DNA of 64,000 bases from Tropicibacter oceani (GCF_029958925.1 NZ_CP124616.1:2976001-3040000), one strand, 5' to 3'. Counted from the first letter of the stretch, positions 17,133 through 26,407 are shown. Program-made: numbers and translations. Notes: generated by a model not told the origin, from the letters alone.

Positions 17133-18479
17133 TTACCGCCGGTCGACCTGCAACCAGATGCCATCGCGCGACCGCACGGTCAGATGCGCCTCGGGGATCG
17201 GGGTTTTTCCCGGCACCGCCGTCACCCTCAGATCGCGCAGCAATAGCGACAGCAGCAGCGGCCCCTCGACCATGGCAAAGCCCGCGCCGGTGCAGACGCG
17301 CGGACCGGCGGAAAAGGGAATGTAAGCGTCGCGCGCGCAGGTCTTGCCGTTTTCGGTCTGCCAGCGCGCCGGGTCAAAGCCATCGGGGTTGTCCCACAGC
17401 CGTTCATGGCGGTGCAGGTGCCATGGGCTCAGCACCACTTGCGAGCCCTTGGGCAGGGTGCGGTCGCGAAACCGTTCCGGGCAGGTGTTTTCGCGCACCA
17501 TCATCGGGACCGGCGGATACAGGCGCAGCGCCTCGCGGAACACGTCGCGGCTGATCTTCAGTTTCGAGACATCGCTGAAATCGCCGCTCAGCGCCTGTGC
17601 CTCGGTCGCGATCCTGTCCTGCCAGCCGGGGTTGGTGGCCACAAGGTACAGCGCCCAGGCCAGGGCGCTGGCGCTGGTTTCATGCCCCGCCAGGAAAAAG
17701 ATCGCCACCTGGTCGACCATTTCGCGCGCATCAAAGGTATCGCCGGTTTGCGGGTCCACCGTCGTCATGATCTTGGTCGCCAGATCGTCAGGCGCGGTGC
17801 CTGCGGCGATCTCGCGCTGGCGGTCCTCGGTCAGCCCGGTGATCAGCGCGCGGATGCGGCGGGCGGTGTCCTTGGTATCGCGGCGAAAGAACCGCGGCAT
17901 CCAACGCGGCAGCGGTACAAAGGCCGCCAGGTTCAGGATCGGCTGGGTACGCTGATAGGTGCGGAATTCGTGGAACACCTTTTGCGCCACCGCGTCCTCG
18001 ATCGGGATGGAAAACAGCGTGCGAAAGATCACGTCGGCAGCGGCGTGGCTGGTGATCTCTTCGATCTCGACGGCCTCGCCCGCCCTGTCGGCCAGCCGTG
18101 CGCGCGCCGCCTCGGACGCCGCCCACATGGCGCCAAAGGTTTCGCGCAGTCGCCCGCCCTCGAACGCGGGGTCGATGATCCGGCGCTGGCGCTGCCACTG
18201 CGCGCCATTGGTCAAAAAGACCGAGTCCCCCAGCAAAGGCCGCAAACCTTCGCTGATCCGCCCGGATTTGGGAAAATCCATCGGCCGATCCTTGAGCACG
18301 GTTTTCACCAATTCGGGCTGGTTGACCATGTAGGACCGGAAGAACGGCGTCTTGAATTCCGCCATCCAGGCCCGGTACAGCCGCGCGGGCTGCGCGCTGA
18401 GGATATCCTGACGGAACAGTTTGACATAGCGCCACAGCGACACCCGATCAGGCCGCGCCTTGGGTTTGGGCGGGATCAC
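17133..18479 (-). CDS. Cytochrome P450
   Basis: A 448-residue heme monooxygenase. Landmarks are the I-helix oxygen-activation motif AGHETSASAL near 265, the K-helix ExxR in EALRLYPP near 320, and the heme-ligand loop FSAGPRVCTGAG with the Cys near residue 395. The length and the PRF/FERFRDRT-type C-terminal half resemble class I bacterial P450s acting on fatty acids or terpenoids; the substrate is unknown. There is no ferredoxin or reductase gene beside it. The GTG start (18477-18479) overlaps the stop of the upstream hydrolase-like gene as GTGA, so the two are translationally coupled. Confidence 0.92.
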   Translation of the reverse strand: MIPPKPKARPDRVSLWRYVKLFRQDILSAQPARLYRAWMAEFKTPFFRSYMVNQPELVKTVLKDRPMDFPKSGRISEGLRPLLGDSVFLTNGAQWQRQRRIIDPAFEGGRLRETFGAMWAASEAARARLADRAGEAVEIEEITSHAAADVIFRTLFSIPIEDAVAQKVFHEFRTYQRTQPILNLAAFVPLPRWMPRFFRRDTKDTARRIRALITGLTEDRQREIAAGTAPDDLATKIMTTVDPQTGDTFDAREMVDQVAIFFLAGHETSASALAWALYLVATNPGWQDRIATEAQALSGDFSDVSKLKISRDVFREALRLYPPVPMMVRENTCPERFRDRTLPKGSQVVLSPWHLHRHERLWDNPDGFDPARWQTENGKTCARDAYIPFSAGPRVCTGAGFAMVEGPLLLSLLLRDLRVTAVPGKTPIPEAHLTVRSRDGIWLQVDRR

Positions 18480-19711
18480 GGCGCGACGCTCGTGAATTTC
18501 GACACGGCATGGTCGATGCGGCTGGCCGAGGGCGGGCGGTCCTTGTAACGCGTGCCTAGCGTCAGCGGCCCGGCAGTGATCTGGAAATAGTCGTAATCCA
18601 GCGGCGCATCGAAGGCGCAAAGATACTGGAAATGCAGCCGGAAGAACCGCCAGCGCAGTTCCTTCCAGCGCGCGGGGCTGAGCGATTTGGTGAACTGCGC
18701 CGAAAACACCAGCGGCCAGCGTTTGTCCTTGGGCGCGACGCCCGAAACGCTGACCGGATCACACAGCGCAAAGGCGCAGCCATCGCCCGGCGCGGTCACA
18801 TCGACCCAGGTCAGTTCATCGCGGGCGGACAGATAGCGCAGATCGGCGCGCAGCCGGTGCGCGTTGCGCAGGAACGACACCATCGGCACCACCTGCCCTA
18901 GGCTGAGAAACCCCAGCTTTGGCCCGTTTTCAGGCACTCCACCGGCGCGGATCAGGTCCGACAGGATCGACACCGCCAGATGCGCGCCCGAGCTGTGGCC
19001 GACCACCAGCACCTCGTCCACATCCGATTTCAGCGCGTCCGCGATGGTCTGGGTGAAAACCGCCATCCGCGCCTCAAGCTCGGGCGGGTTGGCGCCCTTG
19101 TGCTGCGCCGAATAGGCGTAGTCGTGCATCAGGTAATAGGCAAAGAACTTGCCGTCTTTCTTCTTGAACCAGCGCAGCAGGGCCACGACCGTTGCGGCCA
19201 TGGCGCCAAGGCCCAACAGCAGAGCGGCAAAGCCGATTACCGGGGTGGCCATGGCGATCACCGCAAAAGCGACCCAGCCCAGCAGCAGCGCCAACAGCAA
19301 TTGTCCGATCAGCATCCCGATGGGGTAAAGCGCGGCAATCACCGGGCCTTTTCGCAATCGCATCAGCCGCCACAGCGCGCCCGACCCGATGTATTCCGCC
19401 GCCGTGCGGACCAGTTGGGCATAGGTGGCGGGGATCGAGGTCTCCATGCTGTCGCGGACAATGTCCGACCAGACGAGGACTTCGACATCGGATTGCACAT
19501 CGGCGCCGTCGATGCGCGCCTGAACATGCCAGCCATAGTTGTCGCCGCCTTTGCCCGGGCTGAGCGTCAGCTCATAGCCGGAAATCCGCGCCTGATCGGC
19601 GCCTTCCTTGCGGTAGAGTTCACGGTAACGCCGGGGATGAATCGGATCGTAGCCGGGAATGTAGAACACCCGGCGGCGCGTGACCTGTGGTTGTGACGGC
19701 TTTGCTGTCAT
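18476..19711 (-). CDS. Membrane protein with alpha/beta-hydrolase fold features
   Basis: A 411-residue protein not assigned to a named family. The N-terminus (FYIPGYDPIHPRRYRELY, residues 16-33) looks like the first strand and oxyanion loop of an alpha/beta hydrolase. Two or three membrane helices follow (about residues 120-185). After them comes a nucleophile elbow, VVGHSSGAHLAVSIL near residue 240, with Ser in G-H-S-S-G. A candidate acid lies in the DELTWVDVTAPGD region. It may be a membrane lipase or esterase. Its stop overlaps the P450 start, which suggests a shared lipid or hydrophobic substrate. That link is inference. Confidence 0.6.
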   Translation of the reverse strand: MTAKPSQPQVTRRRVFYIPGYDPIHPRRYRELYRKEGADQARISGYELTLSPGKGGDNYGWHVQARIDGADVQSDVEVLVWSDIVRDSMETSIPATYAQLVRTAAEYIGSGALWRLMRLRKGPVIAALYPIGMLIGQLLLALLLGWVAFAVIAMATPVIGFAALLLGLGAMAATVVALLRWFKKKDGKFFAYYLMHDYAYSAQHKGANPPELEARMAVFTQTIADALKSDVDEVLVVGHSSGAHLAVSILSDLIRAGGVPENGPKLGFLSLGQVVPMVSFLRNAHRLRADLRYLSARDELTWVDVTAPGDGCAFALCDPVSVSGVAPKDKRWPLVFSAQFTKSLSPARWKELRWRFFRLHFQYLCAFDAPLDYDYFQITAGPLTLGTRYKDRPPSASRIDHAVSKFTSVAP

Positions 19712-19785
19712 GCCTGCTGCCCTTGTTATTCGGGCAGTCTAGCGCGCATTTCCGGCAAGAGTAAGGCCTGCGGGCAGGTTGGCAT

Positions 19786-19843
19786 GGGGGCTCTGCCCCC
19801 GTCCCTTGCGGGACTCCCCCGGGATATTTGGGGCAATTGGAAG
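19786..19843 (-). repeat. 3'-end repeat element, copy 2 (after ccdA)
   Basis: Reading from the ccdA stop on the minus strand: CTTCCAATTGCCCCAAATAT, a CCCGGGGGA run, hairpin GTCCC/GGGAC (19801-19814) and hairpin GGGGG/CCCCC (19786-19800). Same order and orientation as the other four copies. Likely terminates or processes the ccdA transcript. Confidence 0.75.
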
Positions 19844-19850
19844 AGCGGCG

Positions 19851-20600
19851 TCAGCCCAGGGCGCCAAGCGCCGGGAAGGTTTCCAGAAGCCAGAAGGATA
19901 GCGCCGAAAAGCCGCCCGTCAGCATCAAAAGGCCGATGGTCCAGAGCAGCAGGCCCATGGCGCGTTCGATCTGCTCCATGTGGCGTTTCATCCAGGACAT
20001 GGCACCGGTGAGTTTTGGCAGGAAGGCCGCGACCAGCAGGAAGGGAATGCCCAGCCCGGCCGCATAGACGCCCAGCAACAGCGTGCCGCGGGTGAGCGAC
20101 GCCTCGGAGGCGGCAAGCGACAGGATCGCGCCCAGTTGCGGGCCGATGCAGGGCGTCCAGCCAAAGGCGAAGGCAAGGCCGAGGATATAGGCGCCAAAGG
20201 CGCTGCCGCCGCGGTCACCGGCATCGAGCCGCGCCTCTCGGTCGAGAAAGCCGATGCGGTAGACGCCGATGAAATGCGCGCCAAAGATCATCACGATGAT
20301 GCCGGCGGCGGTGTTGAACCAATCCTGGTATTGCAGCAGCGCGGTGCCCGCCGCCGAGGCCGCAAAGCCGAGCAGCAGGAAGACGGTGGACAGACCAAGG
20401 ACGAAGAACAGCGCCGCCAACAGGACCTTGCCCCGGCCCGTGTCGCGGTTCATGTCGCCAAGGGACACGCCGCTCATGTAGGCGAGGTAAGGCGGCACCA
20501 CCGGCAACACGCAGGGCGACAGGAAGGACACCAGCCCGGCCAGAAGCGCCACGATCATGGCGGGCAAAAGCGATGCGTCGATGATCTCGATTCCAAACAT
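19851..20600 (-). CDS. ccdA: CcdA-like cytochrome c biogenesis / thiol-transfer membrane protein
   Basis: Carries reducing power across the inner membrane to periplasmic thiols, for example for cytochrome c maturation. The 249-residue protein is almost all membrane helices (about six). It shows the DsbD/CcdA hallmark SFLSPCVLPVVPPYLAYMSG near residue 25-45, and the second Cys in FAFGWTPCIGPQLGA near 140. These two Cys form the transmembrane redox pair. I chose the ATG at 20598-20600; a longer in-frame start at 20639 adds 13 residues. The gene is divergent from the tusA-like gene. Confidence 0.88.
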   Translation of the reverse strand: MFGIEIIDASLLPAMIVALLAGLVSFLSPCVLPVVPPYLAYMSGVSLGDMNRDTGRGKVLLAALFFVLGLSTVFLLLGFAASAAGTALLQYQDWFNTAAGIIVMIFGAHFIGVYRIGFLDREARLDAGDRGGSAFGAYILGLAFAFGWTPCIGPQLGAILSLAASEASLTRGTLLLGVYAAGLGIPFLLVAAFLPKLTGAMSWMKRHMEQIERAMGLLLWTIGLLMLTGGFSALSFWLLETFPALGALG

Positions 20601-20680
20601 GATTGACCAGATAGGCCATTGCGCGGGCGGCGTCACCACGGCTTTCGGTCACATCCTCGTGGTGCGGGGCGGGGCGCTGC

Positions 20681-20695
20681 GGGAATCGGATTCCC
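20681..20695. promoter_or_regulatory. Perfect palindrome in the ccdA/tusA divergent region
   Basis: GGGAATC-G-GATTCCC, 7-bp arms around one base, 31 bp before the tusA-like start and about 80 bp before ccdA. Could be an operator or, since TTTTG follows, a small hairpin. Confidence 0.35.
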
Positions 20696-20726
20696 TTTTG
20701 TTTCGAAAGGCCCTAAATCCTTGCGC

Positions 20727-20951
20727 ATGACCCATGATCTTGATGCCACCGGGCTGCTGTGCCCCCTGCCCGTTCTCAAAGCCCGCAAGCGGCTGCAGGC
20801 GCTTGCGCCCGGCGATCGGTTGATCGTGCGCACCGATGATCCCGCCGCCGTGATCGACATGCCGCATTTTTGCAACGAGGCAGGCCATGAGCTGGCCGCG
20901 TCGCGCGAAGACGGTGCGGCGATGGTCTGGGAAATCATCAAGGCGGGCTGA
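20727..20951 (+). CDS. TusA-family sulfurtransferase
   Basis: A 74-residue cytosolic sulfur carrier of the SirA/TusA family. The signature LDATGLLCPLPVLKARKRL sits at residues 4-22 with the sulfur-carrying Cys in the CPxP motif near 12. The end is GAAMVWEIIKAG. Family members relay persulfide sulfur for tRNA thiolation, molybdenum cofactor or sulfur oxidation; which one applies here is not clear. It lies between divergent ccdA and convergent rne. Confidence 0.9.
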   Translation: MTHDLDATGLLCPLPVLKARKRLQALAPGDRLIVRTDDPAAVIDMPHFCNEAGHELAASREDGAAMVWEIIKAG

Positions 20952-20985
20952 GAAGGCGGCTGGGCTGACCGCGCGCGCGCGCAAC

Positions 20986-21017
20986 GAAAAAGGACGGACC
21001 CGGGGGCCCGTCCTTTT
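20986..21017. terminator. Bidirectional terminator between tusA-like gene and rne
   Basis: AAAAGGACGG (20986-20995) pairs perfectly with CCGTCCTTTT (21008-21017), with a GC-rich loop and T-runs on both strands. It serves the convergent tusA-like and rne genes. Confidence 0.9.
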
Positions 21018-21036
21018 GTTTTTCTGCCTCAGTGGC

Positions 21037-23976
21037 TTAGCGCCCCAGGGACCACCAGCCGCGCTTTTTCGGCTTGTCGTCTTCGGCGCTGGCCTCGGCC
21101 ACCGTTTCAACGGCGGGCTCGGCTGTGGCCGTTTCGACCACGGGTTCGGCTTCGCTGACCTCGGCGACCGGTTCAGGGGCCGGTTCGGGCTGGGCCGTCT
21201 CGGCCACCGGCTCTGCGGCGGGCGCGGCTTCGGTCGTTTCATCGGCGGTTCCGACGACCTCGGCGATCACCTCGGCGGCCTTGCGGCGGGTGCGGCGCGG
21301 TTTGGCCGGAGCCTTGGGCGCCTGCGCCTCTTCGGAGGCCTCGGCCTGCGGTTCAGCCGCTGCGGGTTCGGGCTGCGCCGTGGTTTCGGCCTCGGGTGCG
21401 GCCTGGCCTTCGGGCTGGGCTTCTGCCTCCTGGGCTTCGGCCTCGGGCTCGGGGGCCTTTTTCTTGCGCGTGCGGGTGCGCTTGGCCTTGGGTTTGGGCG
21501 CGTCCTCTGCCTCGGCGGTGTCGTCTTTGGGCGCGGCCTCGGCGGTTGCCTCTTGCACGTCGCCCTCGGCGGTTGCCTCGTCGTCGGATTTCACCGTCTT
21601 GGCGCGCGAGCGCGAACGGGTGCTGCGTTTGCGCTTGGGCTTTTCCTCGGCCTCGGCCTCGGCTTGGACCGCAGGTTCGCCGGCTTCGGCCTCGGCTGCT
21701 GCTTCGGCAGGCTCGGCGGGGGCATCAGCCGTATCGGCGCTCTCGCCGTCCTGATCGCCGGCCATGTCCTGACCGTTGTCATCGCCGTTGCCGTTCTTGC
21801 GACGACGCCGACGACGACGGCGCTTTTTCGGCTTGTCGTCTTCGCTGGCGGACGGGCTTGCCGCGGCTGCCTCTGCGGCTTCTGCCGCTTCGGCTTCGTC
21901 CTCGTCATCCCAGGCCGATGTGGTACTGCCGTCGATTTCATCCATCAAGGTGGTGTCCACCGACACGACAGGCGCCACCACTTCGGGCACGGCGCGGGTC
22001 GCGGTCTTGAACTTTTCCATGGTGTAATCGGGCGCCACCAGATGCGCGTCGCCTTCGATGCGCACGGACATGCCGTAGCGCGATTCGATCTGGGCGATGT
22101 GTTCGCGTTTCTGGTTCATCAGGTAGTTGGCGATCGAAACCGGGCATTTCACCAGCACTTCGCGCGACCGGCGGCGGGTGCCTTCTTCCTCGATCTGGCG
22201 CAGCACCTGCAGGGCCATGTTGTCGTCCGAGCGGATCAGACCCGTGCCGTGGCACGAGGGGCACGGCGCTGTCGTTGCCTCGATCATGCCCGGGCGCAGA
22301 CGCTGGCGGGACATTTCAAGCAGGCCAAAGCCGCTGATCCGGCCCACCTGGATGCGGGCGCGGTCGGTCTTCAGCTTGTCTTTCAGCTTTTTCTCGACGG
22401 CGGCGTTGTTCTTGCGCTCGTCCATGTCGATGAAGTCGATGACGATCAGGCCGGCAAGGTCACGCAGACGCAGCTGGCGGGCTACCTCTTCGGCGGCCTC
22501 CAGGTTGGTCTTGGTCGCGGTTTCCTCGATGCTGCCCTCTTTGGTGGCACGGCCCGAGTTGACGTCGATGGCCACCAGCGCCTCGGTCACGCCGATCACG
22601 ATGTAACCGCCGGATTTCAGCTGGACCGTCGGGTTGAACATGCCCGACAGGTAGCTTTCGACCTGGTGGCGCGCGAACAGCGGCATCTGGTCGACATAGT
22701 GTTTCACGTTCTTGGCGTGGGACGGCATGATCATCTTCATGAAGTCCTTGGCGATGCGGTAGCCGCGCTCGCCCTCGACCAGAACTTCGTCGATCTCGCG
22801 GTTGTACAAATCGCGGATCGAGCGTTTGATCAGGTCGCCCTCTTCATAGATCTTCGCCGGGGCGCTGGATTTCAGCGTCAGTTCGCGGATCTGTTCCCAC
22901 AGCCGCTGAAGGTATTCGTAGTCGCGCTTGATCTCGGTCTTGGTGCGCTTGGCACCGGCGGTCCGGATGATCAGGCCCGCGCCCTTGGGCACGTCGATCT
23001 CGCCCGCGATTTCCTTGAGCTTGGAGCGGTCGGCGGCATTGGTGATCTTGCGGCTGATGCCACCGCCACGCGCGGTGTTCGGCATCAGGACACAGTAACG
23101 ACCGGCCAGCGACAGATAGGTGGTCAGGGCCGCGCCCTTGTTGCCGCGCTCTTCCTTGACGACCTGCACCAGAAGGATCTGACGAACCTTGATGACTTCC
23201 TGGATCTTGTATTTGCGCGGACGCGGCTTGCGGCGCGGACGGATGTCTTCTTCCGAGTCGTCGTCCGACACGGATTCGATGGATTCGTCCTTGCTGGCGG
23301 CGTCTGCTTCGTCGTCGTCGCCATCGTCTGCTTCGTCGTCGCCGTCATCATCCGCCTCTTCGGCGGCCTCGGGACGGGCTGCCTCGGCTTCTGCTGCGGG
23401 GGCCTCGGCCTCGGCGGTGGTTTCGGCGGTGGTTTCGGCGGCAAGCTCATCGGGGTCGGCGACGGGGGTTTCGTGCACCGTCTCCATCGGGGACAGGCCT
23501 TCGCCCGGTGCGCCCTCTTCGGTGTCGTCGCCCAGGTCGATGGTTTCCATGCCGCTGACTTCGCGGGACGGTTCCGCCGTGATCACCTCGTCATCGGACT
23601 TGGCGTTCTCGGCCTGGCTGGGCTTGCGGCGCGACCGGCCGCGCGTGCGCTTTTTCGGGCGCTCGCGTTCTTCTTCTTCCTCGGCAGCAAGGGCCGCCTC
23701 TTCCTCCATCAGCGCCTTACGGTCGGCGATGGGGATCTGGTAATAATCGGGGTGAATTTCCGAAAAGGCGAGGAAACCATGGCGGTTGCCGCCATAGTCC
23801 ACGAAAGCCGCCTGCAACGAGGGTTCGACCCGCGTGACTTTGGCTAGATAGATATTTCCTGCAAGCTGGCGCTTGTTTTCGGATTCAAAGTCGAACTCCT
23901 CAACCTTGTTTCCGTCCACCACCACGACGCGGGTCTCTTCCGCGTGGGTGGCATCGATGAGCATTTTCTTTGCCAT
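21037..23976 (-). CDS. rne: Ribonuclease E
   Basis: The endoribonuclease that organises the RNA degradosome and starts most mRNA decay. The 979-residue product starts AKKMLIDATHAEETRVVVVDG, followed by an S1 domain split by a long acidic/basic insertion (about residues 90-270), as in many alphaproteobacteria. The catalytic core shows VIDFIDMDERKN near 510 and the Zn-link CPSCHGTG near 570. The last 300 residues are a low-complexity Ala/Glu/Pro tail with basic islands (KKRRRRRRRRK) and a closing GWWSLGR, expected to scaffold partner proteins. I chose Met4 of the longer frame (MAKKML). A long leader precedes it. Confidence 0.95.
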   Translation of the reverse strand: MAKKMLIDATHAEETRVVVVDGNKVEEFDFESENKRQLAGNIYLAKVTRVEPSLQAAFVDYGGNRHGFLAFSEIHPDYYQIPIADRKALMEEEAALAAEEEEERERPKKRTRGRSRRKPSQAENAKSDDEVITAEPSREVSGMETIDLGDDTEEGAPGEGLSPMETVHETPVADPDELAAETTAETTAEAEAPAAEAEAARPEAAEEADDDGDDEADDGDDDEADAASKDESIESVSDDDSEEDIRPRRKPRPRKYKIQEVIKVRQILLVQVVKEERGNKGAALTTYLSLAGRYCVLMPNTARGGGISRKITNAADRSKLKEIAGEIDVPKGAGLIIRTAGAKRTKTEIKRDYEYLQRLWEQIRELTLKSSAPAKIYEEGDLIKRSIRDLYNREIDEVLVEGERGYRIAKDFMKMIMPSHAKNVKHYVDQMPLFARHQVESYLSGMFNPTVQLKSGGYIVIGVTEALVAIDVNSGRATKEGSIEETATKTNLEAAEEVARQLRLRDLAGLIVIDFIDMDERKNNAAVEKKLKDKLKTDRARIQVGRISGFGLLEMSRQRLRPGMIEATTAPCPSCHGTGLIRSDDNMALQVLRQIEEEGTRRRSREVLVKCPVSIANYLMNQKREHIAQIESRYGMSVRIEGDAHLVAPDYTMEKFKTATRAVPEVVAPVVSVDTTLMDEIDGSTTSAWDDEDEAEAAEAAEAAAASPSASEDDKPKKRRRRRRRRKNGNGDDNGQDMAGDQDGESADTADAPAEPAEAAAEAEAGEPAVQAEAEAEEKPKRKRSTRSRSRAKTVKSDDEATAEGDVQEATAEAAPKDDTAEAEDAPKPKAKRTRTRKKKAPEPEAEAQEAEAQPEGQAAPEAETTAQPEPAAAEPQAEASEEAQAPKAPAKPRRTRRKAAEVIAEVVGTADETTEAAPAAEPVAETAQPEPAPEPVAEVSEAEPVVETATAEPAVETVAEASAEDDKPKKRGWWSLGR

Positions 23977-24341
23977 GTGATCCAATTGCGCAGCAAAGCG
24001 CCCCCGTGCCCGGGTGGGGCCGAGGTGCCAGTGCTGTGTCTTGTCAATGCGAGGGATGGCGCGCGGGCATGGAGGGCGCCTTGCGTCCCTGCATCATGCC
24101 TGTGTGTGGTCGCGCGCTTCATCGCGTTTCTTCTCCGACGCTCTGCCCGTCCTGGAACCGGGGGCGCCCATTCAAGGCCCGTCGCCTTTGGCGGTTCGGG
24201 CACGGTACTTCGGCCTGTTGGGGCCAGATCGGCCTGACAGGGATGTTTTGTCCTGCATCCGTGTCAGCGAAACTTTCGGGACCTGCCGTCACGGGCAGTA
24301 TCCTGTCAGACAACATAAAGGCAGGCGGGGGCAAATGACAA
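23977..24341 (-). promoter_or_regulatory. Candidate rne promoter and long 5' untranslated leader
   Basis: TTGTCA (24341-24336), a 17-base spacer and TTATGT (24318-24313) on the minus strand would start transcription near 24306. That leaves a leader of about 330 nt before the rne start. No coding potential is evident in the leader. RNase E autoregulates through a long leader in enterobacteria, and a similar arrangement is plausible here. The rest of the 414-bp gap to the next gene is empty. Confidence 0.4.
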
Positions 24342-24390
24342 TGGGCAATCGTGCTGACCTGCCCGCCGATGCCAGCCGGGCGCGCTGCCG

Positions 24391-25431
24391 TCAGGCCAGC
24401 GGGTCGGACATGGCGACAACGCGCCCCGCCTCCGAGCTGCGCTCGATCGCGGCGATCAGGCGCTGCGCGGCCAGCCCGTCCTGCCCGGTCGCCATGGGCG
24501 CGCGCCCGCTGCCGATGGCCTCGACGAAATCCTCGATCACGCGCTGGTGCCAGGTATGCTTGGCCACCTGCTCGGGGGTCTGCGGGGCCTGTTCGCGGCC
24601 TCCGTCGCGCCAATGCACCATCAACTGGTCACGCCCCACGCAAAGCGAGCCCTTTTCGAAATGCAGCCAGATTTCTTCGCCGCGATTGGGGAAACTCGCG
24701 GTGCTGACGCTCAGCGACCCCACCGCCCCGTTGGCAAAGCGCAGCCCGGCCACGGCCATATCTTCGGATTCCATCTGGTGCAGCGGGGTGGTGGCGGTCA
24801 TCGCCTGCACCTGGGTTACCGAGCCGGTCAGGCTCAGCGCCAGGTCAAAGGTGTGAATCGCCTGCGTCAGCATCACGCCGCCGCCGTCGCGCGCATAGGT
24901 GCCGCGGCCCAATTCGTCGTAATAGGATTGATCGCGCCACAGCGGGGCCGCGATTTCCACATGCCCCAGCGCCCCCAGCGCGCCGCTGTCGATGTACCGG
25001 CGCGCCGCGACCGAGGCCGCTCGCGCGCGGTGCTGGAACAGAACGCCCAGGGTGACGCCGGCCTCGGCACAGATCGCGACCACCTGCTCGGCCTCGGCCA
25101 GGGTGCGGGCCAGGGGCTTTTCCAGCAGGATATGCTTGCCCGCCGCGGCCAGCGCCCCGATCAGCTCGATCCGCACGCTGGGCGGCGTTGCGACGATCAC
25201 CACCTGCACGTCGGGCGCCTGAAGCACCTCGGACAGATCGGCGGTAAAGCGCGGCGCGGGGCCGTCATAGTGTTCGGCCAACGGCAGCGCCCGTTCCGGC
25301 CGCCGCGAGACGACCGCCGCCAGCCGCACCCGGTCCTGCATCGCCGACAGCGCCGCCACATGGGAAGGCCCGATCATGCCCGCGCCGATCAGGGCGATCC
25401 CGATCCGGCTGTCGTCTGGTTGTCGCGTCAT
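24391..25431 (-). CDS. Gfo/Idh/MocA-family oxidoreductase
   Basis: A 346-residue NAD(P)-dependent dehydrogenase, usually acting on sugars, inositols or related polyols. The Rossmann motif IALIGAGMIGPSH lies near residue 12; the catalytic-region motif EKPLARTLAEAEQVV near 95 carries the conserved EKP Lys. The C-terminal half is the beta-sheet substrate domain. I chose the ATG at 25429-25431 over an upstream start that adds 8 residues. It is followed by no sugar gene, so the substrate is unknown. It lies downstream of the hydroxyisobutyrate-dehydrogenase-like gene on the same strand, 103 bp apart. Confidence 0.88.
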   Translation of the reverse strand: MTRQPDDSRIGIALIGAGMIGPSHVAALSAMQDRVRLAAVVSRRPERALPLAEHYDGPAPRFTADLSEVLQAPDVQVVIVATPPSVRIELIGALAAAGKHILLEKPLARTLAEAEQVVAICAEAGVTLGVLFQHRARAASVAARRYIDSGALGALGHVEIAAPLWRDQSYYDELGRGTYARDGGGVMLTQAIHTFDLALSLTGSVTQVQAMTATTPLHQMESEDMAVAGLRFANGAVGSLSVSTASFPNRGEEIWLHFEKGSLCVGRDQLMVHWRDGGREQAPQTPEQVAKHTWHQRVIEDFVEAIGSGRAPMATGQDGLAAQRLIAAIERSSEAGRVVAMSDPLA

Positions 25432-25534
25432 GGCACCCTGCCCTCTTTGATACACTGCGCCCGCCGGGCAAGTCCGCCTGGCTGGCGTTTCACATACCGG
25501 TCCGGTCAGGCCGCAAGGCCCCTTGCCGCGCCGG

Positions 25535-26407
25535 TCAGCCGAATTCGCGCAGACGCTTGATCAGCGACGAGGTGTCCCAGCGCCCGCCGCCCAGCTTTTG
25601 CACATCCTTGTAGAACTGGTCGACCAGCGCTGTCACCGGCAGGGATGCGCCGTTTTCATTGGCGGTTTGCAGGCAGATGCCCAGATCCTTGCGCATCCAG
25701 TCAACGGCAAAGCCATGTTCGAAATGATCGTCCAGCATGGTTTCATAGCGGTTGACCATCTGCCAGCTGCCCGCCGCTCCGCCGCCGATCACCTCGACCA
25801 CAGCGCGCCCGTCAAGGCCCGCCTTTTCGGCAAAGTGCAGCCCTTCGGACAGACCCTGCACCAGACCGGCGATGCAGATCTGGTTGACCATCTTGCACAG
25901 CTGGCCCGACCCGCTTTCGCCCAGCCGCTTGCACAGCTTGGAATAGGCGTCGATCATCGGTTCGGCTTTGTCATAGGCGTCCTGCGCGCCGCCGCACATC
26001 ACCACCAGCGCGCCATTTTCGGCCCCCGCCTGCCCGCCCGAGATCGGCGCATCGACAAAGGCGATGCCGCTGTCGGCGGCAGCGGCGTGCAATTCGCGCG
26101 TGACCTGCGCCGAAACCGTGGTGTGATCGACAAACACCGCGCCCGCCTCCATCCCGGCAAAGGCCCCGTCATCGCCCAGGCAGACCGAGCGCAGATCGTC
26201 ATCGTTGCCGACGCAGGACATCACGAAATCGGCCCCCTGCGCCGCCGCGCGCGGCGTGGTGGCAAAGGCGCCGCCATGTTCGGAAACCCATTTTTCGGCC
26301 TTCGCGGCGGTGCGGTTGTAGACGGTCACGTCATGCCCCGCCTTGGCCAGGTAGCCCGCCATCGGATAGCCCATGACTCCCAGCCCCAGAAATGCAACCT
26401 TTGCCAT
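25535..26407 (-). CDS. Beta-hydroxyacid dehydrogenase (3-hydroxyisobutyrate dehydrogenase family)
   Basis: A 290-residue NAD(P)-dependent enzyme that oxidises or reduces beta-hydroxyacids. It starts AKVAFLGLGVMGYPMAGYLA with the GxGxMG nucleotide-binding motif. The substrate-binding segment is DAPISGGQAGAENGAL near 120-135, and the catalytic Lys lies in GQLCKMVNQICIAG near 172. The family includes MmsB, GarR and glyoxylate/succinic semialdehyde reductases, so the exact substrate is open. It is divergent from the penicillin-acylase-family gene (108 bp). Confidence 0.88.
   Translation of the reverse strand: MAKVAFLGLGVMGYPMAGYLAKAGHDVTVYNRTAAKAEKWVSEHGGAFATTPRAAAQGADFVMSCVGNDDDLRSVCLGDDGAFAGMEAGAVFVDHTTVSAQVTRELHAAAADSGIAFVDAPISGGQAGAENGALVVMCGGAQDAYDKAEPMIDAYSKLCKRLGESGSGQLCKMVNQICIAGLVQGLSEGLHFAEKAGLDGRAVVEVIGGGAAGSWQMVNRYETMLDDHFEHGFAVDWMRKDLGICLQTANENGASLPVTALVDQFYKDVQKLGGGRWDTSSLIKRLREFG

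Noticed and set aside
20887-23847. A 986-codon open frame on the plus strand
   Set aside because: It mirrors rne. The Gly/Leu/Phe-rich product is the antisense of the Ala/Glu-rich RNase E tail, and all RNase E motifs are on the minus strand.
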